A stretch of 64,000 nt of DNA from Isoetes taiwanensis (lineage: Eukaryota > Streptophyta > Lycopodiopsida > Isoetales > Isoetaceae): assembly GCA_021234155.1 (NCBI GenBank), contig JAJEKV010000008.1:10160740-10224739 (forward strand). The letters run 5' to 3'. How positions within the stretch are numbered: position 1 is the first letter of the stretch; every line of letters begins with the position of its first letter. The translations under genes and the position numbers were made by a program. The notes beneath the pieces were generated by a model. It worked only from the letters and a program-made list of their open reading frames with translations. It ran no database searches and was not told the origin of the DNA. Positions 25,469 through 36,649 of this stretch are shown in pieces.

Positions 25469-25759
25469 CATTGAGATTCAAAAACATGCATTCATGATAC
25501 CTTGGGATAACATAAGCAAGGATCGAAAATGAATGTTATTAGATAATAGCATGCAAATGCACGTTCACAAGGGAAGGACATTCTTTGAAGTGAGGTGTTT
25601 TAATTTACATACACAACACAAGTCCAAACATTTTGTATTTACACACACAATACAAGTCCAACTAATTTGCGTGTACAAATGTAGCAACTAACTATGAATG
25701 TCAATGGGTTGATTATGTTATCCCAAGGTATCATGAATGCATGTTTTTGAATCTCAATG
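25469..25759. mobile_element. 291-bp element with perfect 47-bp inverted repeats
   Basis: Positions 25469-25515 and 25713-25759 are exact reverse complements (47 of 47), starting CATTGAGATTCAAAAACATG. The 197-bp centre has no coding potential. No clear target-site duplication is visible, so the transposon superfamily is unknown. It directly abuts the MITE at 25052-25468. Confidence 0.8.
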
Positions 25760-25889
25760 TGCTAATTAAGTCCTCACTCGACCAAAACCAGAAAAATTCC
25801 ATATCCCCATTGATGATATTTTGTTTGATAAAAATTATTTAGGATGAAACCAATTTACTTAGGGCACGTTATTTGTTGGGAGATTGTTA

Positions 25890-27205
25890 TCTCTTTTAAA
25901 TGGTACTAGCACCCGACGAATGGGCCAAATCTTCTATAATGATTAGTAATATCAACTACACATACATGACATGATGAAACATGACAAGCTAGCTTGGATC
26001 TAAACATGGTGTGGACCTTGCCTATATTCCTTGGTCTGTTACATAGATTTAGGAACAATTCTTGCTTTTGGATGTTAGGAATTGAGATATTAGTACTATA
26101 AATAGGACGACATATGTAGGATATTGAGGTTTCTACATTTAAATGTCAGCAATGTAGGACCTAGTTGTAGCCTTTTAGTAACATTCACATGAAATTTTTT
26201 ATTTTGAATGAATAGCAGGATAGTTGAGTTGCTCGGAATGCTTCTAATTATGTCACGTGCCTACTCCCTTCAACATGGAATGGAAGTTATCATCGAGATT
26301 TTGTTGCGAGTCAAGAAGGGCTCAGGATACTCCTACCCTGGATTGAGGGATCCCGGAGGTGTGATCCCGGAGGACGGCATTCCGGGAGGACGTGTGATCC
26401 CGGAGGACGGGATCCCCCTTACTGCGCAGTAACTGCGCAAAAAACTGAACCCTTATAGGGAAAATCAGGGAAGTTTTTGTGTGGCTTTTTCTTGCTCGAT
26501 TCTCCTCCAAATCGGGTAGCGTCTGTGCTAGGGTGGTCGGAATCAGTGGGAGGATAGGATCAGGTATCAGCAGAGGAGGAAGGAGGGCGAGCGCCGCAGC
26601 GATGGCGCTGCCCCAATCTTGCCAAAAAATGGCCTACGAACTGCGCAGTAGCCTTTAACTGTGCAGTTAACGGCGGGATCCCGTCCTCCGGGATCATACG
26701 TCCTCCCGGGATGTCGTCCTCCGGGATCACACCTCCGGGATCCCTCAATCTAGGGTAAGAGTATCCTGAGCCGTCAAGAAGAACCTATAACGGTGGAGAA
26801 CTTGAATTTTTTGCAACAAAAAAAATCGTTGATTCCAACGGCTCTCTACTTCTCTCTTGTAGGGGAATGGAAGTTACGGCCCCGCCACAGCAATAGTACT
26901 AGCACCGGGGCAATGGGCCAAATCTTCTATAATGATTAGTAATATCAACCTACACAAACAATACCACAAGAAACATGACAAGCTAGCTAGTTTAGATCTA
27001 AACATGGTGTGGATTTTGCCTATATTCCCTGGTTTGTTACATATATCTAGGAACAATTCTTGTTTTGTGATGTCAGGAATTGAGACATTAGTACTTATAA
27101 ATAGGATGACATGTGTGGGATATTGACGGCATAGTAGGTTTCTACATTCAAATGTCAGCAATGTAGGACCTAGTTGTGCCCTTTAGAAACATTCACATGA
27201 ATTTT
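25890..27205. repeat. Two diverged direct copies of a 310-bp unit
   Basis: The unit 25890-26205 recurs at about 26895-27205. Both include GGGCCAAATCTTCTATAATG and GTCAGCAATGTAGGACCTAG. The copies differ at many positions and flank the MULE-like MITE. The same pair occurs in the flank of the broken kinase copy. Confidence 0.75.
26319..26772. mobile_element. MULE-type MITE, 454 bp, with 9-bp target duplication
   Basis: Inverted repeats of about 120-130 bases begin GGCTCAGGATACTC at the left; the right end is its reverse complement, GAGTATCCTGAGCC. Both arms contain the same series of GGGATCCCGGAGG and GATCCCGGAGGACG blocks and a CTGCGCAGT motif. The exact 9-bp duplication GTCAAGAAG sits at 26310-26318 and 26773-26781. 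Long inverted repeats plus a 9-bp duplication are the marks of Mutator-like elements. No transposase is encoded, so it is non-autonomous. Confidence 0.92.
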
Positions 27206-27531
27206 TTTTATATTGATGAACAAATGGATATTTAAAACAAGAGATATGATAGAAAGTGGACATTTAAAACATGAGATGTGACAAAAAGTCCTCATAATTT
27301 GGTTTACATTCAAGAAGAGCATGTTAGGTTCTTTTTTTAATTTGGCTGACATGTGCATGTTGTGATACATATTTATGCATAGTGTCAAACATTAAAGGTA
27401 TAATATCTTTGGTGATACTTGTTTAGAAGCAACCTTGCAAAATCGAGGAAGATGAAAATCAATTGCTACAAATATCCTCATTTATTCACTGCCATGTTTA
27501 AAGCGATCAGCCATGTTTTAGATTAGAAGAG
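27206..27531. other. Non-coding gap
   Basis: AT-rich sequence with no recognisable feature. Confidence 0.5.
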
Positions 27532-27735
27532 AATAGAACATATTTTTTAACATCTACGAAGACCAAGAGATCATGGGACCATACAATGGACTAGTACAAC
27601 CATTACTACTAGGATTAAAAAACCCCTGCTTCGAAAGTTTTTCAAGGGAAAAACCTTTGCAATAATGATGGTACTAGACAGTAAAAAAAACAAAAAAGTA
27701 GCCATGATGACCGTTGAGGGCCTCATGTATGTATA
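27532..27735 (-). repeat. Antisense LINE 3' end (no coding part)
   Basis: Matches the 3' UTR at 31606-31760: the ACATCTACGAAGACC terminus, GTACAACCATTACTACTAGG and TTCAAGGGAAAAACCTTTGCA occur in the same order. Only the last 200 bases of the LINE are present. The tail is a degenerate AATAG repeat. Confidence 0.7.
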
Positions 27736-27837
27736 ATGCCAAGTCATGCATAGATGGTGCTCTGAGAAGTTGTGGGAGTATGAAATGAAATGCTTAGTTC
27801 AATAATGATTCCTGACCATCTCAAATGCAAGCCATCT

Positions 27838-29590
27838 TAGAAGATAAGATAAGATAAGATAAGATAAGATGAATTTTTACGTCCACGGGAACCCAACGGG
27901 TTATGGGACGGCACATGCAAGGGCAACAACCCATCTAAAACCTGGGGACTAGGCCCCATCACCAAACACAATAACCAAATATTAAAAGGCTACCAAGAAT
28001 AAGATAAGAGAATGCTAATGCTAGTGGTAAATTTATGCTTCTCACCTTGCAGAGCTCCTCCTTACGGTTACACAATTGAAGAGGGGAGAGGTCCTCCTGT
28101 ACTGAGAAACTAGTCCCTCTGAGAAGAGTATGATTCTCATCTTCAATAACTTGTAACTAGCAACATGTACATATTCTCGCTTCACGCGACAATTGCGACC
28201 GCTTCTATCTACTTGTGACAATCCATAGCTTATGGGACCCTATGAGAATTGATACAACAGCTACAAGATTTTTCTTGAACAAGGAAGCAAGCAAATAAGC
28301 TTGTAGTTCTGGTGTCAAAGTGGGGTTTATATATGCATGTTAATGACCAGCTTTAACTTGGGCCAAGGCAATTGCAGCCCATATCGTTTGAGAAAAACAA
28401 CCTTTGAGATATCGTTGCAAAAGCTTGGGATTAGAACTAGCAAGCACCATGCAGTGTTCTGGTTGCACAGATCGGCGGGCAAACCATGCATCAGTGCTCC
28501 ATTTCAAACGGTGAGGAGGTACAGCCATGGCAAGTGCGAAAAGAGGGTACATATTATCATCCCACCTTGCTGATATAGTAGAGATGGCGCTTCATGGCAG
28601 AATATTGAAGAGGCCAAAAACTTGGCTCTTGTAAAAGAATATTATAGGGCACCATAGTTTTGACTCTTATGATGTAAGTGAGAAAGAACTTTGGCACCCG
28701 TCCAAGCTCTCCAAGCACTTGCACTAATGGCAGGCCCCCACACTTCAAAACCATATAGTAAAACAAGCTCTACCAAAGCCTGAAACATGTGGGCTTTTCT
28801 TGACCAAAGATTGATCTCTGCATGAAAATAATTGTATTGCAAGCTAGCAGTCACATGCTTGGTAATACATTGTTCCCAAAGTGTCTTATAGAATTCTATA
28901 CCAAGATACTTGTTGCTATCTACAACTTCGTGGCTATCATAGTGCAAAGTTAGAACAGTATGCAGAGACGATTGAACTACCAAGAGTTTGGTCTTTTGGA
29001 GATGCAAGCCAGCATTCTCACAAAAACTCTGCAGAGAGCATGTAAGTGTTGTTGCATACTAGCAGTTATATGTGCTATAAGCAAAACATCATCAGCATAC
29101 ATAAGTTGTTTGATGATACAATGTGCCAGATGTGGGCCTTTGCCACCATAATGATCAAGCCATTATTCTAATTGATCAATGTACAAGCCAAAGAGTCCAG
29201 GAGATAGAGGGAAACCCTGACGTACTTTAATATTGCTAGTGATTTGGGTACCTGATGCTGGAAACTTAGCAAAGACCCTTTCATAGAGCCGATAAACTGC
29301 ATTTTGAAGATCTTGTGGAACAACAAGTGCTTGTAGGCACTGTCAAATAAGCTCATGAGATACTATATCAAAAGTAGAAGTAAAATTTACCAAGCATATA
29401 TAGAGGTCTTGTTTTAAGCTTCGACTATGTTCAATATACATGCGCAATGCGAAAATACGATCCATCATAGAATGGCATGGACGAAAGCATGTCTGTCCTA
29501 CAACATGTACACCAGTATGTTCTATCTATGATGTCAATTAATTCTCAATAATATTGGCTAAGAGCATAGTTGCTTTTGTGAAACAATTGA
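27838..29590 (-). pseudogene. Antisense LINE copy: reverse transcriptase to 3' tail
   Basis: Read on the minus strand from 29590 downwards. Near 29230-29165 a frame gives VRQGFPLSPGLFGLYID; near 29110-29060 it gives LMYADDVLLIAH, the catalytic core. At 29007-28642 come NKYLGIEF and the thumb VLLYGFEVWGPA. A further frame (28552-28340) belongs to the C-terminal region. Stops and frameshifts separate the pieces. The 3' terminus (TCCCGTGGACGTAAAAATTC) is followed by six (TCTTA) units, seen as AAGAT repeats on the plus strand at 27838-27870. The 5' half with the endonuclease is absent. Confidence 0.83.
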
Positions 29591-29631
29591 TAGAAAACTT
29601 CTAAATCAAAATCATCGAATTGATAAAACTT

Positions 29632-30660
29632 GAATCGAATTGAATTTTCTTTTATCATCCATGGAGGCCAATAAGCCTATGGGACCCAGATAAAGAGAGA
29701 ATGCACTGCCTAAGATTAAAAACTCCCCGCCCTGAAGGGTTTTCGAGAGGAAAATCTTAGTAGTAATAAGCCTGCTGACAAACTGTACAATGATATATTA
29801 ATGAAGTGTTGGAGGACATAATAAGGTGCGCATATCCATCACCTCCTGAAGAAATGATCCCAGTATCCCCACTTAAGCTATGCGTAGCATCACATGGAGT
29901 TGGCTGGTCAGGCAGAATCAACTCATCATCGTGAGCCCTAATAGGTCCAAATGTTGGGTAGCACTGAAGAGTGTGGCACTTGTCCTCAATAACTCCCAGC
30001 TAGCAATACTGACATAGCATGTCCTCTCGTGCTTCTCGGATCCATCTATCTATCTCAATGCGAAGGCGGTGAGCACTTATGCGAATAGACACAATGTGTC
30101 TACGCTTCTTCAGAGGTAAATGTATTCGCAGGTACTCTTGTATACCCCATTTTAGCGTGGAATTGATCTGGCTTTTGTAGTGCACAGTTTTTATCTGTTT
30201 CAAACCCCCAGCATAAAGCTTCTCGAGGAAGCATATATCAAGATACTGCCTCAAGTGATTATCTTCCTCCTCAGTTTCTACTCGTATACATATGTGCTTC
30301 TGCACATTTCATCTGGAGAGCCAATTAGCTTGCTTCTCCCCCCAGCAAGCTTTGAGGCATTGTGGACTCATTGCCGTGGCATAAGCAAGGTGTGGGAGGC
30401 GAGGCATTGCCTATACTAACCACCTTCTGAAAGTATATGAGGTGACGATCTAGCGCGCCCTTATGCAATGGCAAGAAATTGGTCTCCTACAGAAGTATCT
30501 GATATGGCACCACAGAGTTGACTCCAAGTGCCCGGGCCAGAAAAACCTTCTGAACCCCAAGTCATTCCAGGTGGTAAGTGATACCACTAGTCCCCACACC
30601 TCTACCCCATATAGAAGAATAGTCTCTACGAAGACTCTGGACTATCGAGATATTTGATAT
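29632..30660 (-). pseudogene. Second antisense LINE copy: thumb, C-terminal domain and tail
   Basis: Near 30630 the minus strand encodes TILLYGVEVWG (thumb). Around 30390-30330 the frame resembles the MPQSLW region of the copy at 13869. The frame 30305-30000 carries PLKKRRHIVSIRISAHRLRIE and the start of the zinc finger (MLCQYC), where a stop interrupts. The 3' terminus is GGCCTCCATGGATGATAAAA with a degenerate GATTC-type tail. It lies head to tail with the copy at 27838-29590, so these are two insertions, not one element. Confidence 0.78.
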
Positions 30661-30913
30661 CGAGATCACCATCTTGTTGCTAAACATGTTGAAGCAAGAC
30701 TCAGCACTCAGCACAGTGGTGCTAAGAAAGTATTGAACTGGACAGAGTCAACATCTTATCAGCACTGAGAACCGACCTAACTAAGTAACGACCGCTATTA
30801 GTGGGTAGTGGTGAACGGCCAATATTATTCTTAGTATCACTGTTATGTCTATATCATTGTACTTCATGTATTCATATACGATATTGAATATAATTCATTT
30901 TTGCCTTTGTTTA
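30661..30913. other. Non-coding gap
   Basis: No feature recognised. Confidence 0.5.
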
Positions 30914-31377
30914 GACCCATATGATTGGGCACTTGTATGCAGAGGTGTCAAATATATGATGGGACGAGACTGCTGAAAGTCTTGACTGGTTCTTGGATCA
31001 CATGAAGCACACCTCAATGAAAGCATCATGAACATTAAATCTCATAGTCAACTATTTTTCCTGCTCAGGTCACTACCTAATGCATTTGATTCTTTGTGCA
31101 GCAGCTTCATGCAAGACAAAGATATGGACTTCCATCAAGCAATCACTTCTATGAAGGAGGAGATCATGATGAGGCAAGACATAGGTGAGGATGATCACGT
31201 CATTCCCTTTGCAGTAGGACATTCAAAGACTCAATCTACTATGAATGGGGATGAGCATGATGAGAAGGAAAAGCGCATTGGTAGCAGATTACCTCTTTCT
31301 AGTAAGCATAAAGTAGCAGACTTGGATCTTTCTATTTCATGGATATTAGATGATACACAGCATCCAATAAACTGATG
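30914..31377 (+). pseudogene. gag-like retrotransposon fragment, copy 1
   Basis: The frame 31028-31375 encodes FFLLRSLPNAFDSLCSSF and TSMKEEIMMRQD, which fit the LLRSLP...L..EE pattern of copia-type gag proteins. Near its end, ISWILDDTQHP resembles a decayed copia protease start (usually WILDSGA). The same sequence recurs at 31797-32160. It is a short isolated relic; no reverse transcriptase or LTR could be assigned to it. Confidence 0.6.
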
Positions 31378-31529
31378 CTGATTTCTCATACTCTAGCACC
31401 TTCAAAGGACGGATTAATAGATGTCTCAACCATTGAGCTAGGATATCTTGATGTGGCCTTCATCCCCCCATTTTCAGACAATGTAGCAACACTTCATCAT
31501 AGTCACGATTTGTGGTATGCTCTCATTGA

Positions 31530-31760
31530 GAATAGAATAGAATAGAATAGAATAGAATAGAATAGAATAGAATAGAATAGAATAGAATAGAATAGAATAG
31601 AATAGTTTTTTTAACGTCCACGGAGACCAATAGGTCATGGGACCCATACAATGGGCTAGTACAATCATTACTACTAGGATTAAAAAACCCCTGCCTTGAA
31701 AGGTTTTCAAGGGAAAAACCTTTGCAGTAATGATGATACTAGACAAGCGGAGATAATGAC
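31530..31760 (-). repeat. LINE 3' end with fifteen (CTATT) units
   Basis: On the minus strand the LINE 3' UTR ends GGTCTCCGTGGACGTTAAAA followed by fifteen pentamers, seen as GAATA repeats on the plus strand at 31530-31605. This insertion separates the two gag-like copies. Confidence 0.85.
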
Positions 31761-31796
31761 TACTGAGGGCTCAGTAATTGAGAAGCATGACCAAAA

Positions 31797-32160
31797 GACC
31801 CATATGGTTGGGCACTTGTATGTAGAGGTGTCAAATATGTGCTACATCACAAGAAGCACACCTTCCAGCAAATTGAAGCTTTTGGAGAAGAGCATCAAAT
31901 CTCATATTCGATGCAACTATTTTTCCTCCTCCGGTCACTATCTAATGCATTTGATTCTTTGTGCAGCAGCTTTATGCAAGACAAAGATATGGACTTCCAT
32001 CAAGCAATCACTTTTATTAAGGAGGAGATCATGATGAGGCAAGATGTACGTAAAGATGATCACACCACTCTCTTTGCAGTAGGACATCCAAAGACTCAAT
32101 CTACTGTGAATGGGAATGAGCATGATGAGGAGGAAAAGCACATTGGCAGCATAGTTTAAG
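31797..32160 (+). pseudogene. gag-like retrotransposon fragment, copy 2
   Basis: Direct repeat of 30914-31290, starting at GACCCATATGGTTGGGCACT. The frame 31839-32159 encodes FFLLRSLSNAFDSLCSSF and FIKEEIMMRQDV. It differs from copy 1 by scattered substitutions and a small insertion, so the duplication is not recent. It ends in a stop. Confidence 0.6.
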
Positions 32161-32559
32161 TGCAACTATAATGGTGTGAGCGTTTCGACATAGTTTGAGT
32201 GCAGCCATAATGGTGTATGTTTTAAACATAGTTCGAGTGCAATTTTAGAACTACAATGGTTTGTTTTCTTCTACCGTGGTATACTTTTGAGAGTTTCTTT
32301 GCATGCTAACACATATATTCTTACAGATGCAATTATACGGACAGTTCAAAGAGGAATGCCATGAAGTTTAGTAGCAAGATCTTTTCAAAAGTTAAGACCA
32401 TGGTCTGTGGTGAAGCTAAAAGACTATACATGATGTTGTATTCATCATGTTAGGCTTGGAATGCTGCTTGATGGATTCAAAACAATGAGAACGAAGCATT
32501 ATATGAACCTCACTATAGATGCACTTATAATGCTCACGCGTTAATAATCTCTTCAATAA
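32161..32559. other. Spacer with short degenerate repeats
   Basis: A CATAGTTTGAGTGCA...ATAATGGTGT unit of about 50 bases repeats about three times at 32150-32265. Nothing else is recognised. Confidence 0.5.
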
Positions 32560-34115
32560 ATGAGTTATGGAGGTGCATTGTTTTGTCCAAAAGAAGCTGA
32601 TGATGAGTTCCATAGGAAGGAGTGCCTTTATGGTACTTGTGAGAATTGTGGCATCTCCAAGTTGCATATATATCCTCTTGAATTGAGTGATGCAGAGCTA
32701 AATTCGGAGTATTTAGACTATGAGGATGTGGGAGTGGGCAAGAATGGAAACCAAGGAAGATTTTGAAGCATCAATACAAAAAGACCACTTCTAAGGAATC
32801 TGTAAAGAAGTTAGGTGATAGATTAAAGAGATTTCTTTTGCATAACTTTAGATACAAATGGCAAGCCAAGCAATTTCGTGAGCTGTTGGAAAATCTACCC
32901 TCAGATGCGATGGTCTCAATGGTAGAATTTGTGGAGAACTACGCTTTTAAATAATGGGTTGAAGTGCAATCTCAATATTGATGCAGCGTTCAGGTAACAA
33001 TACTTGTTCACATTAACTTATCATGCGGATGAAAGCAGGCAAGTTGTAAAAGAAACACACTTCTATATCTCTAATGACAAGAAGCATGATATTCTATTTG
33101 TACAACATTTTTTAAGATGCATTTCAGATACATGGAGGCCAAAGGGCTAAAACCCAAAATGCCTTTGGTCTGATAGAGCTGTGTCACAATTTAAGGCAGG
33201 TCGCCCAATGTATTTTTGTTCTTCGGTGCTCAGTTGAAACACATGTACATATGATGTGTTTTTTTTGGTGCAAACCATAGCAAGGGCGAGCATGATGGCA
33301 AGGCTATAGAACTGAAGAGGTAAATTAGAATGATGCAACTTTTATTTCCTAAGATAAAGCTTGAAAATGCACATGACATTGTGGAGGCAGCTACAAAAAA
33401 AAATTCTCCCATGGAATTTCTTCACTTATTCAAAGCAAGATACTATAAGAAGATATTTCTGGGAAGTTAAAGGTGTTGGTAGTTCTAAGGCATGGGGGGC
33501 AAACACTATAAAGGATACGAGAAACATTCATTGTGTTCATGTCTTCAATCTTCAGTCGAACACAATGTTGCATACTCGCAAGTTAGTTGCTGCTTGGATG
33601 GACATTGGGATAGATGGGAGAACAAGGCCTATGGTGATGATTGGGAGTTAATGGTAATAAAGCCTATCAATTTAGCTGAATCTGATGTGGTGGAGAGCCA
33701 GAAATCTCAAAGAGCTCTATTCTCTACGAAGTTAGATGCCTTAGCTAGTGCATTTAAAATGAGTGATAACTTTGCAGCTGTTGCACCCAAAGATAATGAT
33801 GAAGGATCTGATTTTTGGATGGTGAAATGTACAAAAGAGATGCATCCTATTGAGTCAGGTTTTGAAAAGAATGGTGTATGGTTTTTAAAAGGTGAAAATG
33901 TCCTAGAAGACATAATTATAGGAAGCTTCAAGGAACCTGCTCATCATACAAGCTTTGTAGGAATGAAGAAAAAAGCCAGAGTGTTTTCAACACAAGTCTA
34001 CGCTACTCGAGTTTCCATGGTACGAGCTAAGCATCATGTCAAAGGGAGTTCTAGGTATTCACACTTGATGAGAATGATGCAGAGAAAATCAGAGCTAATC
34101 TACCTGATGTTTTAA
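32560..34115 (+). pseudogene. Transposase-like gene of an unnamed family, C-terminal part, frameshifted
   Basis: Several frames follow one another. At 32560: FHRKECLYGTCENCGI (a Cys cluster). At 32763: RLKRFLLHNFRYKWQAKQF...ENLPSDAMVSMVEFVENY. At 32960: EVQSQY, a TGA, then CSVQVTI. At 33060: ISNDKKHDILFVQHFL. At 33170: WSDRAVSQFKAGRPMYF. At 33615: WENKAYGDDWELM. At 33820: DFWMVKC. These blocks, in this order, recall a widespread set of unannotated eukaryotic proteins with a conserved WSDG..SQFK stretch, which I take to be an RNase-H-fold (DDE-like) transposase. That assignment is memory plus inference. At least three frameshifts and two stops make this copy inactive. No inverted repeats were identified. 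Confidence 0.55.
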
Positions 34116-35905
34116 GTGATGAAGAATGAGTTAATAAGTATTTTGCAAAGGTATTGTGCTGGCCCTGCAACTGGCAATCCAGCCATGGAAGTCTGAGAAT
34201 GCACAACAGGGACATGGCTCTCTACATATCTAATGTAAAGTCAACAATTTACGCAGTTGAAATGTCAAGTACCAGTTTACCACGTGTACTTTTTGCCTTT
34301 GCATATTTATATCTACACCTTTGCAGGATTTCATTGATTTAGACTCCTCATTTGCCCTTTGGATTGTGTAAAAAGTTTGCTGTCGTATTGTATTGACCTC
34401 TACTGCTTGATTTGCAGTGATGCAAAAATTATATGTCTTTAAGTTCTATGCTTGAACAAATACTACATCGTATGCAAGACCAAATGACAGATTTGTAACC
34501 ACAATCTAACTAAAACCTTACAAAAAATTGCAAATCAATGGAACATAGGCAGATCTTAAAAGATTTTGATTCATATAAATACACTGCAAATAAAGTAGTG
34601 CTCTGAAAGCACAGTTTCAAAACTTCCTGATACAAAACATGAACAATATTAGCCAGCAACCACAAAGGGGTTTCAAGTCCATATTAGCCGAGATTTTTTT
34701 GTCAAAAGGGTTAGCTATTTCTAAAAGTGGATCTTCTGCTTCTAACAGAATTTCCATGCATAAGAAGGGCTCAACACTTCATACATGCACCAGGAATCCC
34801 CATGTCTCACAAAGGTTACTTCCACATGCATCATTTGGCGCAGTGGTGCTGCCTCAGCCCAAGCTAGAGTATGATCCTCGATTTTTATGCCCATCTCAAA
34901 ATATGCCATCATGACCCTCTGGGATATATTCTAGTGGTATTGATATCCATACCTCAGACTCACAATAGCATCAGATTCTTGACTATCCATATGTCTCTCT
35001 TAGAAGCTTTAACAGAGTAAATTATTGGTGACAGATTCGGATCACCTTTCAGGATCGGATCAATGGACCTACAGATTCGGATCACTTTCAAGGATTGGAT
35101 TAATGAACCCTAAACCCTAAAAATGTTATCTGCCTGTATATATCCCACATGCTCGAGTAAAAAAAAAGGACATCTATATGTAAGCACTTCCACAAAAAAT
35201 TTGGTTGGGTTGGGTGTCCATGGCGGAAGAAACCCCTTCGCCATGAAGATCCATTCCTTTTGCCAAAAATTCCGTTGAATCTACATTGTCTACATTGTTT
35301 TTATGGGCAAAGCCATTAGATGCATGATTCAAAGCAAGAATCACATGCAAATTCAAAGTAAGAATTCAACCATGGGATGTTAAATCAAAGCAAGAAATTC
35401 ATACCATGGTATTCTAACCATGGAATTTATGTGGTTAATACTCATATGGTTGATATTCATAAGAAATTATTTCATTCTATATTAATAGACCTAGGTGCAC
35501 CTTGTTTGACATTGTCTACATTGTTTCTTGTTAATTTCATTAGTGAATTATGGGCATGGCCATAATAATTCAACACATGGGCCGTTAAATCAAAGCAAGA
35601 AAATTCATACCATGGTATTCTAACCATGGAATTGGGTAAAAGCACGCTGTGGTGTTCCAATTCGGCTGTCCCCCCTGTCCCCCCAAAATGTGGCATTGCA
35701 TCCACCACTTTTGTGGTATGAAAGTATAATTATGGCACCGCTCAGCTGCCGTTATTTAAGAATAGAGTCCCAATTTGTGGGGGAAATTCTAATTTCAAAA
35801 ACTAAAATTCAAATTCAAATTCCTATTCTTTGGCCCCTTCCTGTTCTTTGCCTACGTCCTGTTCTTTGGCTCCCTCCCTGTTGCAAGCTCCAATCCATTG
35901 TGGAT
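34116..35905. other. Spacer with direct repeats
   Basis: Two copies of a block of about 63 bases with TTAAATCAAAGCAAGAAA and ACCATGGTATTCTAACCATG lie at about 35379-35440 and 35585-35640. A shorter pair with ACAGATTCGGATCAC occurs at 35028-35110. No gene is recognised. Confidence 0.5.
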
Positions 35906-36649
35906 ATGGATGTCAATGAGGTAATATGTCCACAAACCGGCATTTCAGACAGGAGAAAACGAAGAAGAACCAACGAACACGAAATGTTGAAGAAAAGACG
36001 CCAGAGAAAAAGAAGAAGAGAAGAAAAATTGGAGCTTGCAGAATTGGCAGAAGGATCCGGTTCATCAAGAAGTGAAAGCAGTAAACGCCGTATTGTCCTT
36101 AATTTGCTAACGTCTTTCCATAAACAGACCAAAAGAATGGAGGATAGCATGAAGAAAGAAATTTTACTTGAGTTTTTGAGGGATAAAACATTGGAAAAAT
36201 TCATAGGTGAAGAATTAAAGGATTTGGAAGCCAAGAGCATCGTTATAAGGAGCCTCTGGGACTCCATGCGGACTGTTAAACTCTCTACCAGCAATGACTG
36301 CCTAGCAACCAAGAATAGCTGCCTTGCAATGTCTGTACCACGCCGTGCAAATTCTGAAACAAGTGATAAAATCAGCCAGCGAGATCTTGGAAAGATATTA
36401 GGTGTTCACCCAAGAAACCTGCAAAAGGCAAAGAAAAAGAGGGAAGAGATCGATTACAATGGTGAGAAATGGGTTTCTTATAAGAGGGCTAAAAGATTCG
36501 ATGCAATTTCAGATGAACATATAGAAAAGATTCAAAAATTTTGGATTGAGAACACCAGAGTGTCTCCTAACACAAAGGATGTTAGAACTAGAAGATTGGA
36601 GAGAAATGTAAGAGAAGAACATGCTGCCCACTATCTGGAGGAATCACAG
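35906..36649 (+). CDS. Exon-like ORF: probable N-terminal part of the same transposase-like family
   Basis: An uninterrupted frame of 248 codons from ATG 35906. An upstream in-frame ATG at 35690 adds 72 hydrophobic, poorly conserved-looking residues and is less likely. The start is very basic (RRKRRRTNEHEMLKKRRQRK, a plausible nuclear localisation signal). The C-terminal third includes KISQRDLGKILGVHPRNLQK (helix-turn-helix-like) and FWIENTRVSPNTKDVRTRR...HAAHYLEESQ. From memory the latter resembles the N-terminal half of the proteins matched by 32560-34115. The frame ends at GAATCACAG followed by GTTAGT, a good splice donor. No matching second exon could be read downstream. It may be a partial copy. 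Confidence 0.5.

Noticed and set aside
27838-30660. One single long LINE on the minus strand
   Set aside because: The C-terminal domain at 29632-30660 lies upstream of the reverse transcriptase at 28640-29590, and each has its own 3' terminus, so they are two insertions.
35690-35905. Upstream 72-residue extension of the exon-like ORF
   Set aside because: Low-complexity hydrophobic translation of CCT/GTTCTTTGGC repeats; the ATG at 35906 leads straight into the basic region.
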